Counted from the first letter of the stretch, positions 54,851 through 63,663 are shown. The stretch is DNA of 64,000 nucleotides from Alteripontixanthobacter maritimus (GCF_003340475.1 NZ_QBKA01000002.1:2055501-2119500); one strand, 5' to 3'. Program-made: numbers and translations. The notes: generated by a model not told the origin, from the sequence alone.

Positions 54851-56923
54851 TTGACCACATCTAAACCCATCCCCGCCGTCTCATTCCAGACCGCCCGCAC
54901 CGGAGCTTCCACGAAGTCGAACGAGATGGGCATGCGCCCGATGCAGGAGCGCGCATACGCCAAGCGCGGCGAGCAATACCTTCTGATCAAGTCGCCGCCA
55001 GCCTCGGGCAAATCTCGAGCATTGATGTTCATCGCGCTAGACAAGCTGCATAATCAGGGCATTGAGCAGGCGATCATCGTAGTGCCTGAGAAATCCATCG
55101 GCGGTTCGTTTATGGACGAGCCCCTCAGGAAGTTCGGTTTTTGGTCGAACTGGGAAGTGAAGCCGCAGTGGAACTTATGCAATGCCCCCGGGCCAGATGA
55201 GGAGCGCGTTGATCCTTCCAAGATAAAGGCGGTCGGCCAGTTTCTTGCCAGCGGCGACAAAGTTCTTGTTTGCACCCACGCGACTTTCCGTTTCGCAGTC
55301 GAGCAGCTTGGCGTTGAGGCATTCGACAATCGGCTGATCGCCGTGGACGAGTTCCATCATGTGTCGGCGAGCGAGGACAACCGGCTCGGAAGTCATCTGG
55401 CCGATTTCATCCGACGCGATAAGGCTCATATCGTGGCGATGACGGGGAGTTACTTCCGTGGCGATGCGTTGCCGGTCCTCATCCCTGAGGATGAGGCCAA
55501 GTTCGAGATGGTCACCTACACCTACTATGAGCAGTTGAACGGCTACGAGCATCTCAAAGCGCTCAACATCGTCTATTTCTTCTACACTGGTCGCTACCTT
55601 ACCGCGATCGAGGCCGTGCTCGACCCGGCCAAGAAGACCATCGTCCACATTCCTTCGGTCAATTCGCGCGAAAGCACGAAGGACAAGATCAAGGAAGTGA
55701 ACGAGATCATGGATTACCTTGGGGAGTGGCAGGGTGCCGACCCCACGACTGGATTCCACCGTGTGAAGCTGCCCGATGGCCACGTGATCAAGATCGCCGA
55801 CCTTGTTGATGACAGTGATGGATCACAGCGCAGCAAAGTGCTGAATGCCCTGAAAGACCCTACTCACAAGAATGACCGCGATCATGTCGACATAATCATC
55901 GCGCTGGGTATGGCGAAGGAGGGCTTTGACTGGATTTGGTGCGAACACGCGCTGACAGTTGGCTATCGGTCCAGCCTGACCGAGATCATCCAGATTATCG
56001 GGCGCGCGACCCGCGACGCGCCCGGCAAGGAAAATGCCACTTTCACCAACCTGATCGCTGAGCCCGATGCCTCAGAAGCAGCGGTTGTGGGCGCGATAAA
56101 CGACACGCTGAAAGCCATTGCAGCCAGCCTGCTGATGGAACAGGTTCTCGCGCCTCGCTTCACTTTCACTCCGAAGGATACCGGCCCCATCGAAGATTTC
56201 GATTACGGTCCCGGTGGCTACAAGGAAGGCGAGACGAATGTCGGTGTGCGCGAGGCCACGGGCCAGCTTCACTTCGAGATCAAGGGACTGGTTGAGCCCA
56301 AGAGCGACGAGGCCCAGCGCATCTGTAAGGAAGACCTCAATGAGGTCATCACGCAGTTCGTGCAGGATAAGAACAACCTCGAGCAGGGCATGTTCAATGA
56401 GGAAACCGTCCCACAAGAAATCACCCAGTTGAAGATGGGTAAGATCGTCCGCGACCGATACCCTGAGTTGGATGAAGAGGATCAGGAGTCAGTGCGTCAG
56501 CACGCAATTGCGGCTCTGAACCTCACGCAAAAGGCGAAGGAAATCGCCAGCGGACTCGATACGGGCATTGGCGACAACGAGAAGGTCAACACGGCTCTGA
56601 TTGATGGGGTGCGCAAGTTCGCAATGGATGTCCGCGATCTCGACATCGACCTCATCGACAGCATCAACCCATTCGAGGCTGCCTATTCAGTGCTCGCCAA
56701 GTCGATGGACGAGAAAGTTCTAAAGCAGGTGCAGTCAGTGATTTCAGCCAAGAAGGTCAAGATTTCACCAGAGGAAGCGCGCGATCTCGCGGAGCGAGCA
56801 TTGCGGTTCAAGAAAGAGCGCGGTCGCCTTCCCGAAATCACCTCTCAAGACGCTTGGGAAAAACGGATGGCAGAAGGGGTTGCAGCCTTTGCTCGTTACC
56901 GTGCACAGGCATCCAATGCCTGA
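54851..56923 (+). CDS. SF2 DNA/RNA helicase of the restriction-like operon
   Basis: The 690-residue protein starts with TTG behind GGGGGAG. It has Walker A SPPASGKSRALM (48-58), a DEFHH motif II (166-170), motif III AMTGSYFRG (about 197-204), and C-terminal helicase motifs GMAKEGFDW (353-361) and QIIGRATRDAPGK (381-393). The last 250 residues are helical and specific. The layout is that of restriction-type or DEAD/DEAH translocases such as type III Res-like helicases, without a nuclease domain. The next gene encodes a GIY-YIG protein and overlaps its stop, suggesting a two-subunit helicase-nuclease. Confidence 0.88.
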   Translation: MTTSKPIPAVSFQTARTGASTKSNEMGMRPMQERAYAKRGEQYLLIKSPPASGKSRALMFIALDKLHNQGIEQAIIVVPEKSIGGSFMDEPLRKFGFWSNWEVKPQWNLCNAPGPDEERVDPSKIKAVGQFLASGDKVLVCTHATFRFAVEQLGVEAFDNRLIAVDEFHHVSASEDNRLGSHLADFIRRDKAHIVAMTGSYFRGDALPVLIPEDEAKFEMVTYTYYEQLNGYEHLKALNIVYFFYTGRYLTAIEAVLDPAKKTIVHIPSVNSRESTKDKIKEVNEIMDYLGEWQGADPTTGFHRVKLPDGHVIKIADLVDDSDGSQRSKVLNALKDPTHKNDRDHVDIIIALGMAKEGFDWIWCEHALTVGYRSSLTEIIQIIGRATRDAPGKENATFTNLIAEPDASEAAVVGAINDTLKAIAASLLMEQVLAPRFTFTPKDTGPIEDFDYGPGGYKEGETNVGVREATGQLHFEIKGLVEPKSDEAQRICKEDLNEVITQFVQDKNNLEQGMFNEETVPQEITQLKMGKIVRDRYPELDEEDQESVRQHAIAALNLTQKAKEIASGLDTGIGDNEKVNTALIDGVRKFAMDVRDLDIDLIDSINPFEAAYSVLAKSMDEKVLKQVQSVISAKKVKISPEEARDLAERALRFKKERGRLPEITSQDAWEKRMAEGVAAFARYRAQASNA

Positions 56924-58097
56924 TCTTTCTGACGACGAGCTGCTCGCTGAACTCGGGGTTGAGGTCGAGCAGCAGAAGGCGCGCACCTATACGCCGCGCG
57001 AAGAAAGGATCATTGCCGGGTTCGAGGATATTGTTCGGTTCTATGAGGAGCATGGACGCGCGCCGCAGCATGGCGAAGATCGCGACATCTTCGAACGCCT
57101 ATATGCGGTCCGTCTTGATCGCCTGCACAGTCTTGAGGACTGCCGTGACCTTCTAACAGGCATGGACAAGCATGGATTGCTCGCTGGGACGCAAGGTGAC
57201 GACGCGGTTGCAGCAGACGAGATCGACGATGATTCCTTGCTAGCTGAGCTTGGCATTCAACCAGCAGGCGGGGACGATATTCGGGTGCTTCGACATGTGC
57301 CCACCGCTGACGAGCGCCGTGCCGCCGAAGAAATCGCGAACCGCGAGAAATGCGAGGACTTCGCGAAATTCAAGCCGCTGTTTGAGCAGGTTCAACAAGA
57401 GCTTGAGACAGGCGCGCGGGAGACCAGACCGTTCGAACTTAAGGCCGAGATTCGTCCGGGGGCGTTCTTCATCGTCGGCGGGCAAACTGCGTTCGTCGCC
57501 GAAATGGACGAGATTTTCACCAACGATCAGGGGCGCTCAGATGCCCGTCTGCGAGTAGTCTTTGACAATGCCACCCAGAGCACGATGCTCATGCGGTCGT
57601 TGCAGCGGGCGTTGAACAAGGACGACGCAGGTCGAAGGATTACTGAATCCGAGGCTGGCCCATTGTTCTCTGGTCAGGCCGAAGAGGGCGATGAGGCCAG
57701 TGGTATCATCTATGTCCTGCGCAGCAAGTCGGATCATCCGGTTGTCGCTGAGCATCGCGAATTGGTGCACAAAATAGGCGTCACCAATATGAAAGTTGAG
57801 AAGCGGATTGCAGGTGCGCACCTTCAACCAACTTTCCTCATGGCGAATGTCGAGATCGTCGCCCAGTATCAGCTATTCAACATCAATCGGACCAAGCTCG
57901 AGAAGCTGATCCACCGCGTATTTGGCGCGGCTCAGCTCGATCTGGAAATTTCTGATCGGTTCGGGACGCTTATCAAACCACGAGAATGGTTTCTTGTGCC
58001 TTTGAACGCCATAGACGAAGCTGTCGAACGCATACGCGATGGTTCTATTACCAGTTACCGATACGATCCTAGTCAAGCCCGCATTGTGCTTCAATGA
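56916..58097 (+). CDS. GIY-YIG / T5orf172-type nuclease
   Basis: The 393-residue protein (ATG 56916, inside the helicase gene) has a C-terminal domain with GIIYVLRSKSD (about 263), VHKIGVTNMKVEKRIAGAH (284-302), and KLEKLIHRVFGAAQLDL with the late Glu/His helix. This is the GIY-YIG arrangement in its T5orf172 form. The N-terminal half contains two copies of a short motif, DDELLAELGVE (about 6-16) and DDSLLAELGIQ (about 106-116), maybe docking elements for the helicase. It is likely the nuclease of the operon. Confidence 0.82.
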   Translation: MPDLSDDELLAELGVEVEQQKARTYTPREERIIAGFEDIVRFYEEHGRAPQHGEDRDIFERLYAVRLDRLHSLEDCRDLLTGMDKHGLLAGTQGDDAVAADEIDDDSLLAELGIQPAGGDDIRVLRHVPTADERRAAEEIANREKCEDFAKFKPLFEQVQQELETGARETRPFELKAEIRPGAFFIVGGQTAFVAEMDEIFTNDQGRSDARLRVVFDNATQSTMLMRSLQRALNKDDAGRRITESEAGPLFSGQAEEGDEASGIIYVLRSKSDHPVVAEHRELVHKIGVTNMKVEKRIAGAHLQPTFLMANVEIVAQYQLFNINRTKLEKLIHRVFGAAQLDLEISDRFGTLIKPREWFLVPLNAIDEAVERIRDGSITSYRYDPSQARIVLQ

Positions 58098-58209
58098 TTT
58101 CTGATGAGGAATTCGAGATGGGAGAACCTCGAAATCGCTAGCGCACCGCCGTCTCGCCAATTAAATTCTATGCTATAGCTAGATGTCAAATCACTGAAAG
58201 GAGGAAGGA

Positions 58210-59160
58210 ATACGCGAAGACAAAAATTGGGCAATCAAGCAGATTGCTGAAATCGACGAACGACATCCGGGACTTGCGGGTCATTTTCTGCGTAGCTCGC
58301 ACGAGCGAAAGCAAGTTATCTCTGTATATTTGGCGCACACAAGCGTCGATGTAATCAATGATGCGACGGCTGAGACGCTGTGGCGCGGAACTCACGACGA
58401 GATCCTACGTCAAGCCATTGGGCATGCGCCAAAGGGCCTCCGAGGCATTCTTGGTCGGTCTGCCAAGCAGTCACATCCGAAAGCATTTTACCATCTGTTG
58501 GCGGCGATCCTCCGCAAAGCGTCTGCCGGTGAAAGGCGTGCGCTCTCGCACCTAAGGAATTTTGATTTCGATTTTCTCGAGCGATGGCAAATTGCTCCGG
58601 CAGAACTGCGGAAACCCAGTTTTCTGTCGGTGTTCAAAGACAAGGCTGAGATCGAAGAGCTTCTCGCAGCGTTGAAAGTTTTAAATATGGCAGGTCTGGA
58701 TCAGGTGGAGCTTCTGTCGCGTATTTCGAACATTACCTCGAGGAAGAAACTCTCAGTAGCGTTCAGGGCTTTGATGTCTGGACTAAAATTTACAGATCAT
58801 CCGCTGCCGGGAAACACCACCATTGTCGCGGTTACGTCCGTTGCGGAACTCTGTGCCGCCGCCCGTGCGTTGCGCAATTGTTCCGCCTCCTACATGTTTG
58901 ACGTTCTCGATGGCCGCTCCGCATTTTATGTAATGTGCCCTGATGATCCAGTCGGGATGGTCCATTTGGAGCGCGAAGATGGGAGGTGGGTCATTGGGGA
59001 TATCGTGGGCATATCGAACAGGCCCGTGACGCGGAAACTCGCAGATGGAGTATTTGAGTATTTTGAACACAACGGCGTATGTAGAACAGTCCGCTGCCGC
59101 CCATCGCAGTGGGATGCCGTGCGAAGGTTTTGCCAGACACCTTACGAACGACACCGATAG
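58210..59160 (+). CDS. PcfJ-like protein, probable ATA start
   Basis: A strong AAAGGAGGA ribosome site at 58197-58205 is followed not by ATG but by ATA at 58210, which opens IREDKNWAIKQIAEIDERHP. The sequence reads as protein from there, while the first standard start (TTG 58330) lies 40 codons later without a ribosome site. So an ATA start or a start-codon mutation is likely. The 316-residue product has a middle/C-terminal region (LCAAARALRNCSASYMFDVL, VHLEREDGRWVIGDIVGISN) resembling PcfJ-like proteins of conjugative elements. Its function is unknown. Confidence 0.55.
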   Translation: MREDKNWAIKQIAEIDERHPGLAGHFLRSSHERKQVISVYLAHTSVDVINDATAETLWRGTHDEILRQAIGHAPKGLRGILGRSAKQSHPKAFYHLLAAILRKASAGERRALSHLRNFDFDFLERWQIAPAELRKPSFLSVFKDKAEIEELLAALKVLNMAGLDQVELLSRISNITSRKKLSVAFRALMSGLKFTDHPLPGNTTIVAVTSVAELCAAARALRNCSASYMFDVLDGRSAFYVMCPDDPVGMVHLEREDGRWVIGDIVGISNRPVTRKLADGVFEYFEHNGVCRTVRCRPSQWDAVRRFCQTPYERHR

Positions 59161-59642
59161 CTCGCCTGATCTAACCACATCGGAACATGCGGTAGCACCC
59201 GGGCCACCAGATTACGCGCGTCACTGCAGCGATCCACCGTGCCGTGTCATTAAACTTTCGCCGCAGACGGAATCGACATGTGCGCCGACAGGCAATCGTA
59301 ACTTCCAAAGAGGTGTATGTGTGCACCCCAAACAGGCACATTTGCGCGATGTGTCTCGTTTAGCAGCCGGTTTCTTTCGGGGTGAAATAACTAAACTCCC
59401 CATACACTACTGCACTTCGCGAACGATGCGCTCACCAGAGCAGCGACGGGATATCGCCCTTTAAAATTGCCCAGCGGAAGCTCGCAGCGTCGCGCTCCTT
59501 GATATGCGGTGAACTCTATTTCGCGCGGGCTACCGGTCACGCTAAATAACTGAATATAAAACCTTATTTTAAAATTTAGAAAGCCTGAATTTTAATATAG
59601 ACTTTTCGATTCGCGCCTCTTTACGATCAGATCATAACGTCG
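59161..59642. other. Intergenic region before the replication module
   Basis: No convincing gene on either strand. The first 300 bases have mixed composition; 59540-59640 becomes very AT-rich (runs of TTATTTTAAAATTTAG), suitable for a promoter or a DNA-unwinding region close to the primase/helicase genes. Confidence 0.5.
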
Positions 59643-59721
59643 CCGGACCGGGCGCTGTTTGGTTAGATTTTAATGAGACTGACATGTTCGCCTCCTTTCA
59701 ATTTGCCTCTGCCCGGTCCGG
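59643..59721. repeat. Spaced 11-bp inverted repeat before helicase gene
   Basis: CCGGACCGGGC (59643-59653) and GCCCGGTCCGG (59711-59721) are perfect inverted copies 57 bases apart, just downstream of an AT-rich tract and 26 bases before the chosen ATG. They could be operator, origin or RNA-hairpin elements. Confidence 0.7.
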
Positions 59722-59746
59722 TAGAAGCAAATTGAAAGGCACTGCG

Positions 59747-61168
59747 ATGAATAGAGAAGAATATGCCGCCAAGTTGGGCGCGCAGCTAAATTACTACACG
59801 GACCGGGCTGCAAAAGGCCTCGACTGCGTCGATGTGTTGAAGGACATCGAGTGGGGCCAAGAACTTGCTGCTGAGACCGACTATTATCTGAGCCGGTTGA
59901 CCCAATCGAAGGTGATTACACGCAACGCAATAGAGAAGGCCCGGCGTGCGGCGGCGAAACATCGGGAACAGGCAGAAGCACTCGCGTCAATCATCGAGAC
60001 CATAGATGGCGAGGACCCAACAACTCCCTACGGTTTCGTATATGGCCGCCTGCGCAAATTGGCGGCGCAGGTTTCGTTCAAGGGCGAGATCGTCATCAAC
60101 GGAAACACGCACGTTCTTCCAAATGTTCAGCGGCAGCTTCGTATCGCATCGCGCGAGGCAGGGTTCTCTCCGTCGGAGCGTTCAGGAATTGATGACTGCG
60201 CTACTGAATGGTTTGAAAGTTCACGTTCAGAACGAGTGAAGGAGGCTGCTGAGCAGTTCGCGGTTCGACAGAAATTTGATTTCAATCACTTCGCCCGGAC
60301 GTATTTCAGCGAAACGACAAAGTGTGATCACAAGATGGTCGCTGCCATCCTCAAAAAATTTGTTCATCAGGTCCGGAGGAAGCTGGCGGGGCAAGATGTG
60401 ACGAACCATCTGATGCTCGTCCTGCATGGACCACAGGGCTGCGGTAAAACCTATCTATTAGAGAAGCTGCTCGCGCCATTAGCAGAATTTTCCGCTTGGT
60501 CAGATTTCGAACAGATCAGCGATGGACGTAATCTCGATTTATGGAAGCACCGAGTGATCGTGCTCGATGAAATGGCAAAATCCAAACGGGCGGATATCGA
60601 AACGATAAAACACGTCATCACGGCTGCCTCTCTTGATCGCCGTCCCATGCGGTCAAATCATACGGTGCAGATCAAGAATCGCGCCGTGCTGATTGGTGCG
60701 TCAAACCATCGGCTCGACGAGATTATCCGCGATGAAACTGGCAACCGTCGCTTTGCGGAATTGCTCTTCCGGCCCGATGTCGAGCACGCAGCTATCAAAC
60801 ATTTCAAATTCAATAAAATGTGGGCTGCTGTCCAACCGGGCGATGTAGATCCGATCGCGCAATTGATGCCTGAACTGCAGGAATACCAGTCTATGTCAGC
60901 CGTGGCAGGGCCGGTGCTCGACTGGCTGCAGAATCGCCGCCATGCGCTCGCCGGCGGGACGTATTCGACACAGCGACTGTTCGAGCAATTCCGCGACTAT
61001 CGTGAGAGCGCGGTGCAGGGTCTGGATTATCAGTCACGAACGGCTTCGACTTTTTCGGCTGAACTGCGCCGCATTACCGAGCACGAGAGCTCATGGGGCA
61101 TCGAAAAGGTCCGACATGGGGTTGGGGTCCGATGGAATGTATCCGACCTTTGGAGGAAGGCGGCATGA
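59747..61168 (+). CDS. VapE/SF3-like helicase ATPase of a replication module
   Basis: The 473-residue protein from ATG 59747 (AAAGG ribosome site) has Walker A LHGPQGCGKTYLLEKLLAPL (about 227-245), Walker B VIVLDEMAKSKR (about 269-280) and a sensor-like VLIGASNHRLDEIIRDETGN with RRF arginine. This is the pattern of virulence-associated-E and SF3-type helicases of phage satellites and integrative elements. The N-terminal part is helical. The frame is also open to ATG 59684, but that part overlaps the inverted repeat. Its stop overlaps the primase gene start. Confidence 0.82.
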   Translation: MNREEYAAKLGAQLNYYTDRAAKGLDCVDVLKDIEWGQELAAETDYYLSRLTQSKVITRNAIEKARRAAAKHREQAEALASIIETIDGEDPTTPYGFVYGRLRKLAAQVSFKGEIVINGNTHVLPNVQRQLRIASREAGFSPSERSGIDDCATEWFESSRSERVKEAAEQFAVRQKFDFNHFARTYFSETTKCDHKMVAAILKKFVHQVRRKLAGQDVTNHLMLVLHGPQGCGKTYLLEKLLAPLAEFSAWSDFEQISDGRNLDLWKHRVIVLDEMAKSKRADIETIKHVITAASLDRRPMRSNHTVQIKNRAVLIGASNHRLDEIIRDETGNRRFAELLFRPDVEHAAIKHFKFNKMWAAVQPGDVDPIAQLMPELQEYQSMSAVAGPVLDWLQNRRHALAGGTYSTQRLFEQFRDYRESAVQGLDYQSRTASTFSAELRRITEHESSWGIEKVRHGVGVRWNVSDLWRKAA

Positions 61169-62136
61169 CCTGTCTTGTTCGATCGAGCGAGGTGAAAGGA
61201 CGCTATGGCACGTATCGCCCCGCGCTAACGAAAATCATTTCGCCTACCGAAATCAAACCGTTTCCTAATGTCGCCAAATACGATTTGCTCAATATTTATA
61301 TCGGCAGCTTCGATGAGTTGTCTGACCTCATTCAATTTTTATCGAGCCAGCGCGATATGGCTTTGGTTCGCGGGCGAGCGATCATCGAAGGACCCAACCA
61401 GTTTCGCCGCTTGCGCGCTCGGGCAGGTGAATCCGCAACCATCGAACCGGTAGCGGAGGGATTGCGCTGGGTCATGTTCGATATCGACAAATATCCACTC
61501 CCTCCATTTCTCGAAGATACTGACCAAATTTTGGACATCCTGACCGACGAATTGCCTGAGCCGTTTCGTGATGCAAGTTACGTGTATCAATGGTCTAGCA
61601 AGGCATTTCTGGACGGGAAATTCGATTTCGCCTCGGGGCATCTCTTTTTTTGGCTCGCTCGGCCCAGAACCTGCGAGGACCTTCATCGCCGGACATTGCA
61701 AGGCGACTGGTCTGACGGTGTAATCGATCCTGCGCCGTTCGTTCCAAATCAATTGCATTACACTGCCGCGCCAGTGTTCAAGGAAGGCGCAGCCGATCCT
61801 CTGACCATTCACCGCACAGGTGTGCGGATCGGCATGTTTGAAGAGGTGGAGCTGGACCCATGGGTGCCACCGGTCCGCCCTCCATGCAGTGGCACCGGCT
61901 GCTCACCCAATAACCTGAGCGCGATGATCGCTGCGATAGGTGAGGACGGTCATATTCATGCCGCCGCACGCAACGCGGCCTACGCGTATATCCGAACCAC
62001 ACCGACTCTACTTCGCGATGAAGCAGTCTTTGTCGATCAAGTTCTTCAGCGAGTCGCCGCTGCCGGGCGGGCGGACGACTACGACGGCGCTTACGTCCAA
62101 CGAATGATGGATACGGCGAAGGAAAAACTGACCTAA
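61165..62136 (+). CDS. Primase-like protein (archaeo-eukaryotic type candidate)
   Basis: The 323-residue protein starts at ATG 61165 (AGGAAGG ribosome site) inside the stop of the helicase gene. LRWVMFDIDKYPLP has the hydrophobic-D-x-D pattern of the AEP primase active site. DFASGHLFFWLARPR may supply the His-containing second motif and PNQLHYTAAPVF a later one. The C-terminal part is helical. Coupled to an SF3-like helicase, it most likely forms the replication module of a mobile element. Confidence 0.65.
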   Translation: MTCLVRSSEVKGRYGTYRPALTKIISPTEIKPFPNVAKYDLLNIYIGSFDELSDLIQFLSSQRDMALVRGRAIIEGPNQFRRLRARAGESATIEPVAEGLRWVMFDIDKYPLPPFLEDTDQILDILTDELPEPFRDASYVYQWSSKAFLDGKFDFASGHLFFWLARPRTCEDLHRRTLQGDWSDGVIDPAPFVPNQLHYTAAPVFKEGAADPLTIHRTGVRIGMFEEVELDPWVPPVRPPCSGTGCSPNNLSAMIAAIGEDGHIHAAARNAAYAYIRTTPTLLRDEAVFVDQVLQRVAAAGRADDYDGAYVQRMMDTAKEKLT

Positions 62137-62172
62137 TCCCCAAAATTAACCAAGAAAACAATGGAGTATGAA

Positions 62173-62499
62173 ATGTTAAACCAATCTCAATCCGGTGAAA
62201 CCGACGCGCCGATGGATCATATCATCCACGAAAATGATTCAGCCGCAAGAAGGGAAGCTGAACTGATAAAGCTAATGCAAGTTCTGATTCGGACTGACCC
62301 AACTGACTTTTATAAAGGATATGAGATCGAAGCCAGTCCATTCAAATTCTCCATCCTCCTATTTGATGGTCAGATCAAATCCATAACTTGCGAATCTGAG
62401 GCCGTCATATATTTGTGTGAAGCAATCATAGACAGCGTAAAATGCGGGATTGAGATAGCTAAAGGTCCCCCGAATTTTGCTGTAAGTGAGTCTGACTAG
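62173..62499 (+). CDS. Small hypothetical protein after the primase gene
   Basis: About 108 residues, acidic, from ATG 62173 behind GGAGT (ATG 62161 also in frame). Reads SAARREAELIKLMQVLIRTD ... SILLFDGQIKSITCESEAVI. It lies 36 bases after the primase gene and ends just before the right res-like region. No family recognised. Confidence 0.55.
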   Translation: MLNQSQSGETDAPMDHIIHENDSAARREAELIKLMQVLIRTDPTDFYKGYEIEASPFKFSILLFDGQIKSITCESEAVIYLCEAIIDSVKCGIEIAKGPPNFAVSESD

Positions 62500-62500
62500 G

Positions 62501-62616
62501 CTAAGCCCTGGCGAGGCGTCTCAAACCGCGGGTGATTCCGTCTACATAGGGTAGGAGGTTCTTTTCTGAGACAATCAGAACTGTGACCCTAGACCCATGT
62601 GAGACAGGAGACGCGA
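62501..62616 (+). promoter_or_regulatory. Res-like recombination region, right arm
   Basis: Mirror partner of 45305-45420, aligned without gaps. It carries the same blocks (TGATTCCGTCT, CATAGGGTAG, TTTTCTGAGACA) directly before the right recombinase start. Confidence 0.7.
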
Positions 62617-63159
62617 ATGCTGGTTGGATATGCGCGAGTGAGCAGCGCGGGGCAGTCGCTCGACATTCAGAACGAAGCCTTGGCGGAAGCAGGATGCGAC
62701 AAGGTCTTCGCAGAGAAGATGAGCGGACGGTCGGCGAAGGATCGGGTGCAACTGCAAAACGCCATCGATTTCGTCCGTGATGGCGACACGCTGGTGGTGA
62801 CGAGGCTGGACCGTCTGGCGCGAAGTGTTGGCGACCTTCATCAAATCATTGAGAACCTGGACAGCAAAGGCGTTGCGTTCAAGTGCATCAACCAATCTAG
62901 CGTCGATACCGACACGTCAACTGGTAGGCTGATGCTCGCTGTTCTGGGTGCGGTAGCCGCCTTCGAAAACGACATCCGCCGCGAACGTCAAATGGAAGGG
63001 ATCGCCAAAGCCAAAGAGCGCGGCGTCTATAAAGGCCGTCCACCCAGCATCGATCCTTCAAGGGTGAAAAAGCTTCATGAGCAAGGTCATGGAGCCTCAC
63101 AGATCGCCCGTGAACTATCGATCGGACGTGCGAGCGTCTATCGGGCATTGGCAGCGTAG
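62617..63159 (+). CDS. Serine recombinase, TnpR/resolvase family (right arm)
   Basis: The 180-residue recombinase from ATG 62617 (AGGAG ribosome site) has VGYARVSSAGQSLDIQ with the nucleophile Ser, TRLDRLARSVGDLHQ, LAVLGAVAAFENDIRRERQ and the helix-turn-helix GHGASQIARELSIGRASVYR. It is the paralogue of the left-arm enzyme, differing at about a quarter of positions by eye, so the two are not a very recent copy, unlike the near-identical outer arms. It points outward; a small helix-turn-helix gene follows within three bases. Confidence 0.92.
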   Translation: MLVGYARVSSAGQSLDIQNEALAEAGCDKVFAEKMSGRSAKDRVQLQNAIDFVRDGDTLVVTRLDRLARSVGDLHQIIENLDSKGVAFKCINQSSVDTDTSTGRLMLAVLGAVAAFENDIRRERQMEGIAKAKERGVYKGRPPSIDPSRVKKLHEQGHGASQIARELSIGRASVYRALAA

Positions 63160-63161
63160 AA

Positions 63162-63374
63162 GTGCTTGGCGGCCATCCTACAAAGACGGATCGTGATGCC
63201 AACATCTGCCGTGCTTACGAGATCGGATATTCCCAAGCTGACATCGCTCGCGCGTTCGGCTTGAGCGCCACACGGATCAGCCAAATACTGAAGCGAGATG
63301 ACGTGCCGATCCGCAGTCCGTGCATCCCGCCGCTGGTCTGGAACGATGGCGATCCGATGATCCCTGATGGTTGA
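63162..63374 (+). CDS. Small helix-turn-helix protein (right cassette)
   Basis: GTG at 63162, three bases after the recombinase stop, begins MLGGHPTKTDRDANICRAYE, then GYSQADIARAFGLSATRISQ, a clear helix-turn-helix like that of resolvase tails or small regulators. The 70-residue frame ends with its TGA inside palindrome 3 (GGTTGA), as if the palindrome supplied the stop codon. It may regulate the recombinase or be a split recombinase domain. Confidence 0.6.
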   Translation: MLGGHPTKTDRDANICRAYEIGYSQADIARAFGLSATRISQILKRDDVPIRSPCIPPLVWNDGDPMIPDG

Positions 63375-63385
63375 CGGTTAACCTT
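63367..63385. repeat. Near-palindrome 3 (cassette boundary, right arm)
   Basis: The core GGTTGAC-G-GTTAACC (63369-63383) is the inverse partner of palindrome 1, with one T for C change. It lies at the inner end of the right arm repeat. Confidence 0.8.
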
Positions 63386-63426
63386 CTGATCACCGCTACA
63401 TCCAGCATGCGATCGAGAACCTGCAG

Positions 63427-63663
63427 ATGAATAATGCAATCCGATCGGCCTCTACGGTATGCTGGTGCATGACTTACAAAAACCTCACCAGCGACAAGCT
63501 GGCACAACACCGCACGACCAAAGAACTTGCTGCGGACGGAACCTGGCCCGACTGGCCCCATCCCACAACGCCCACGAAGAAAAAACGGCGCAACCATCAA
63601 TCACGAACTGCGCGTGGCAAGATAGCCAAGGCGTTCAAACCTGGCTTTGGCCGCTACTCGTAA
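63427..63663 (+). CDS. Small basic protein of the arm (right copy, 78 aa)
   Basis: Identical in deduced sequence to the left copy (42996-43232). Here an in-frame TAA inside palindrome 3 blocks any upstream extension, so the protein must begin after it; ATG 63427 is the first candidate. No recognised family. Confidence 0.5.
   Translation: MNNAIRSASTVCWCMTYKNLTSDKLAQHRTTKELAADGTWPDWPHPTTPTKKKRRNHQSRTARGKIAKAFKPGFGRYS

Noticed and set aside
46519-58097. Classifying the cargo operon as BREX, DISARM, Dnd or type I/III restriction
   Set aside because: The marker genes I would require (PglZ/BrxC, DrmA/DrmB, DndB-E, HsdS or Mod/Res pair) are not seen.
59045-59464. A 139-codon plus-strand frame overlapping the end of the PcfJ-like gene
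   Set aside because: It starts inside a better-supported gene and continues into low-complexity, Cys/Pro/His-rich intergenic sequence without a ribosome site.
45305-62616. The two res-like regions as a pair for simple resolution
   Set aside because: They are in inverse orientation; resolvases act on direct repeats, so deletion between them is not expected. Inversion is possible only if the enzymes act like invertases.
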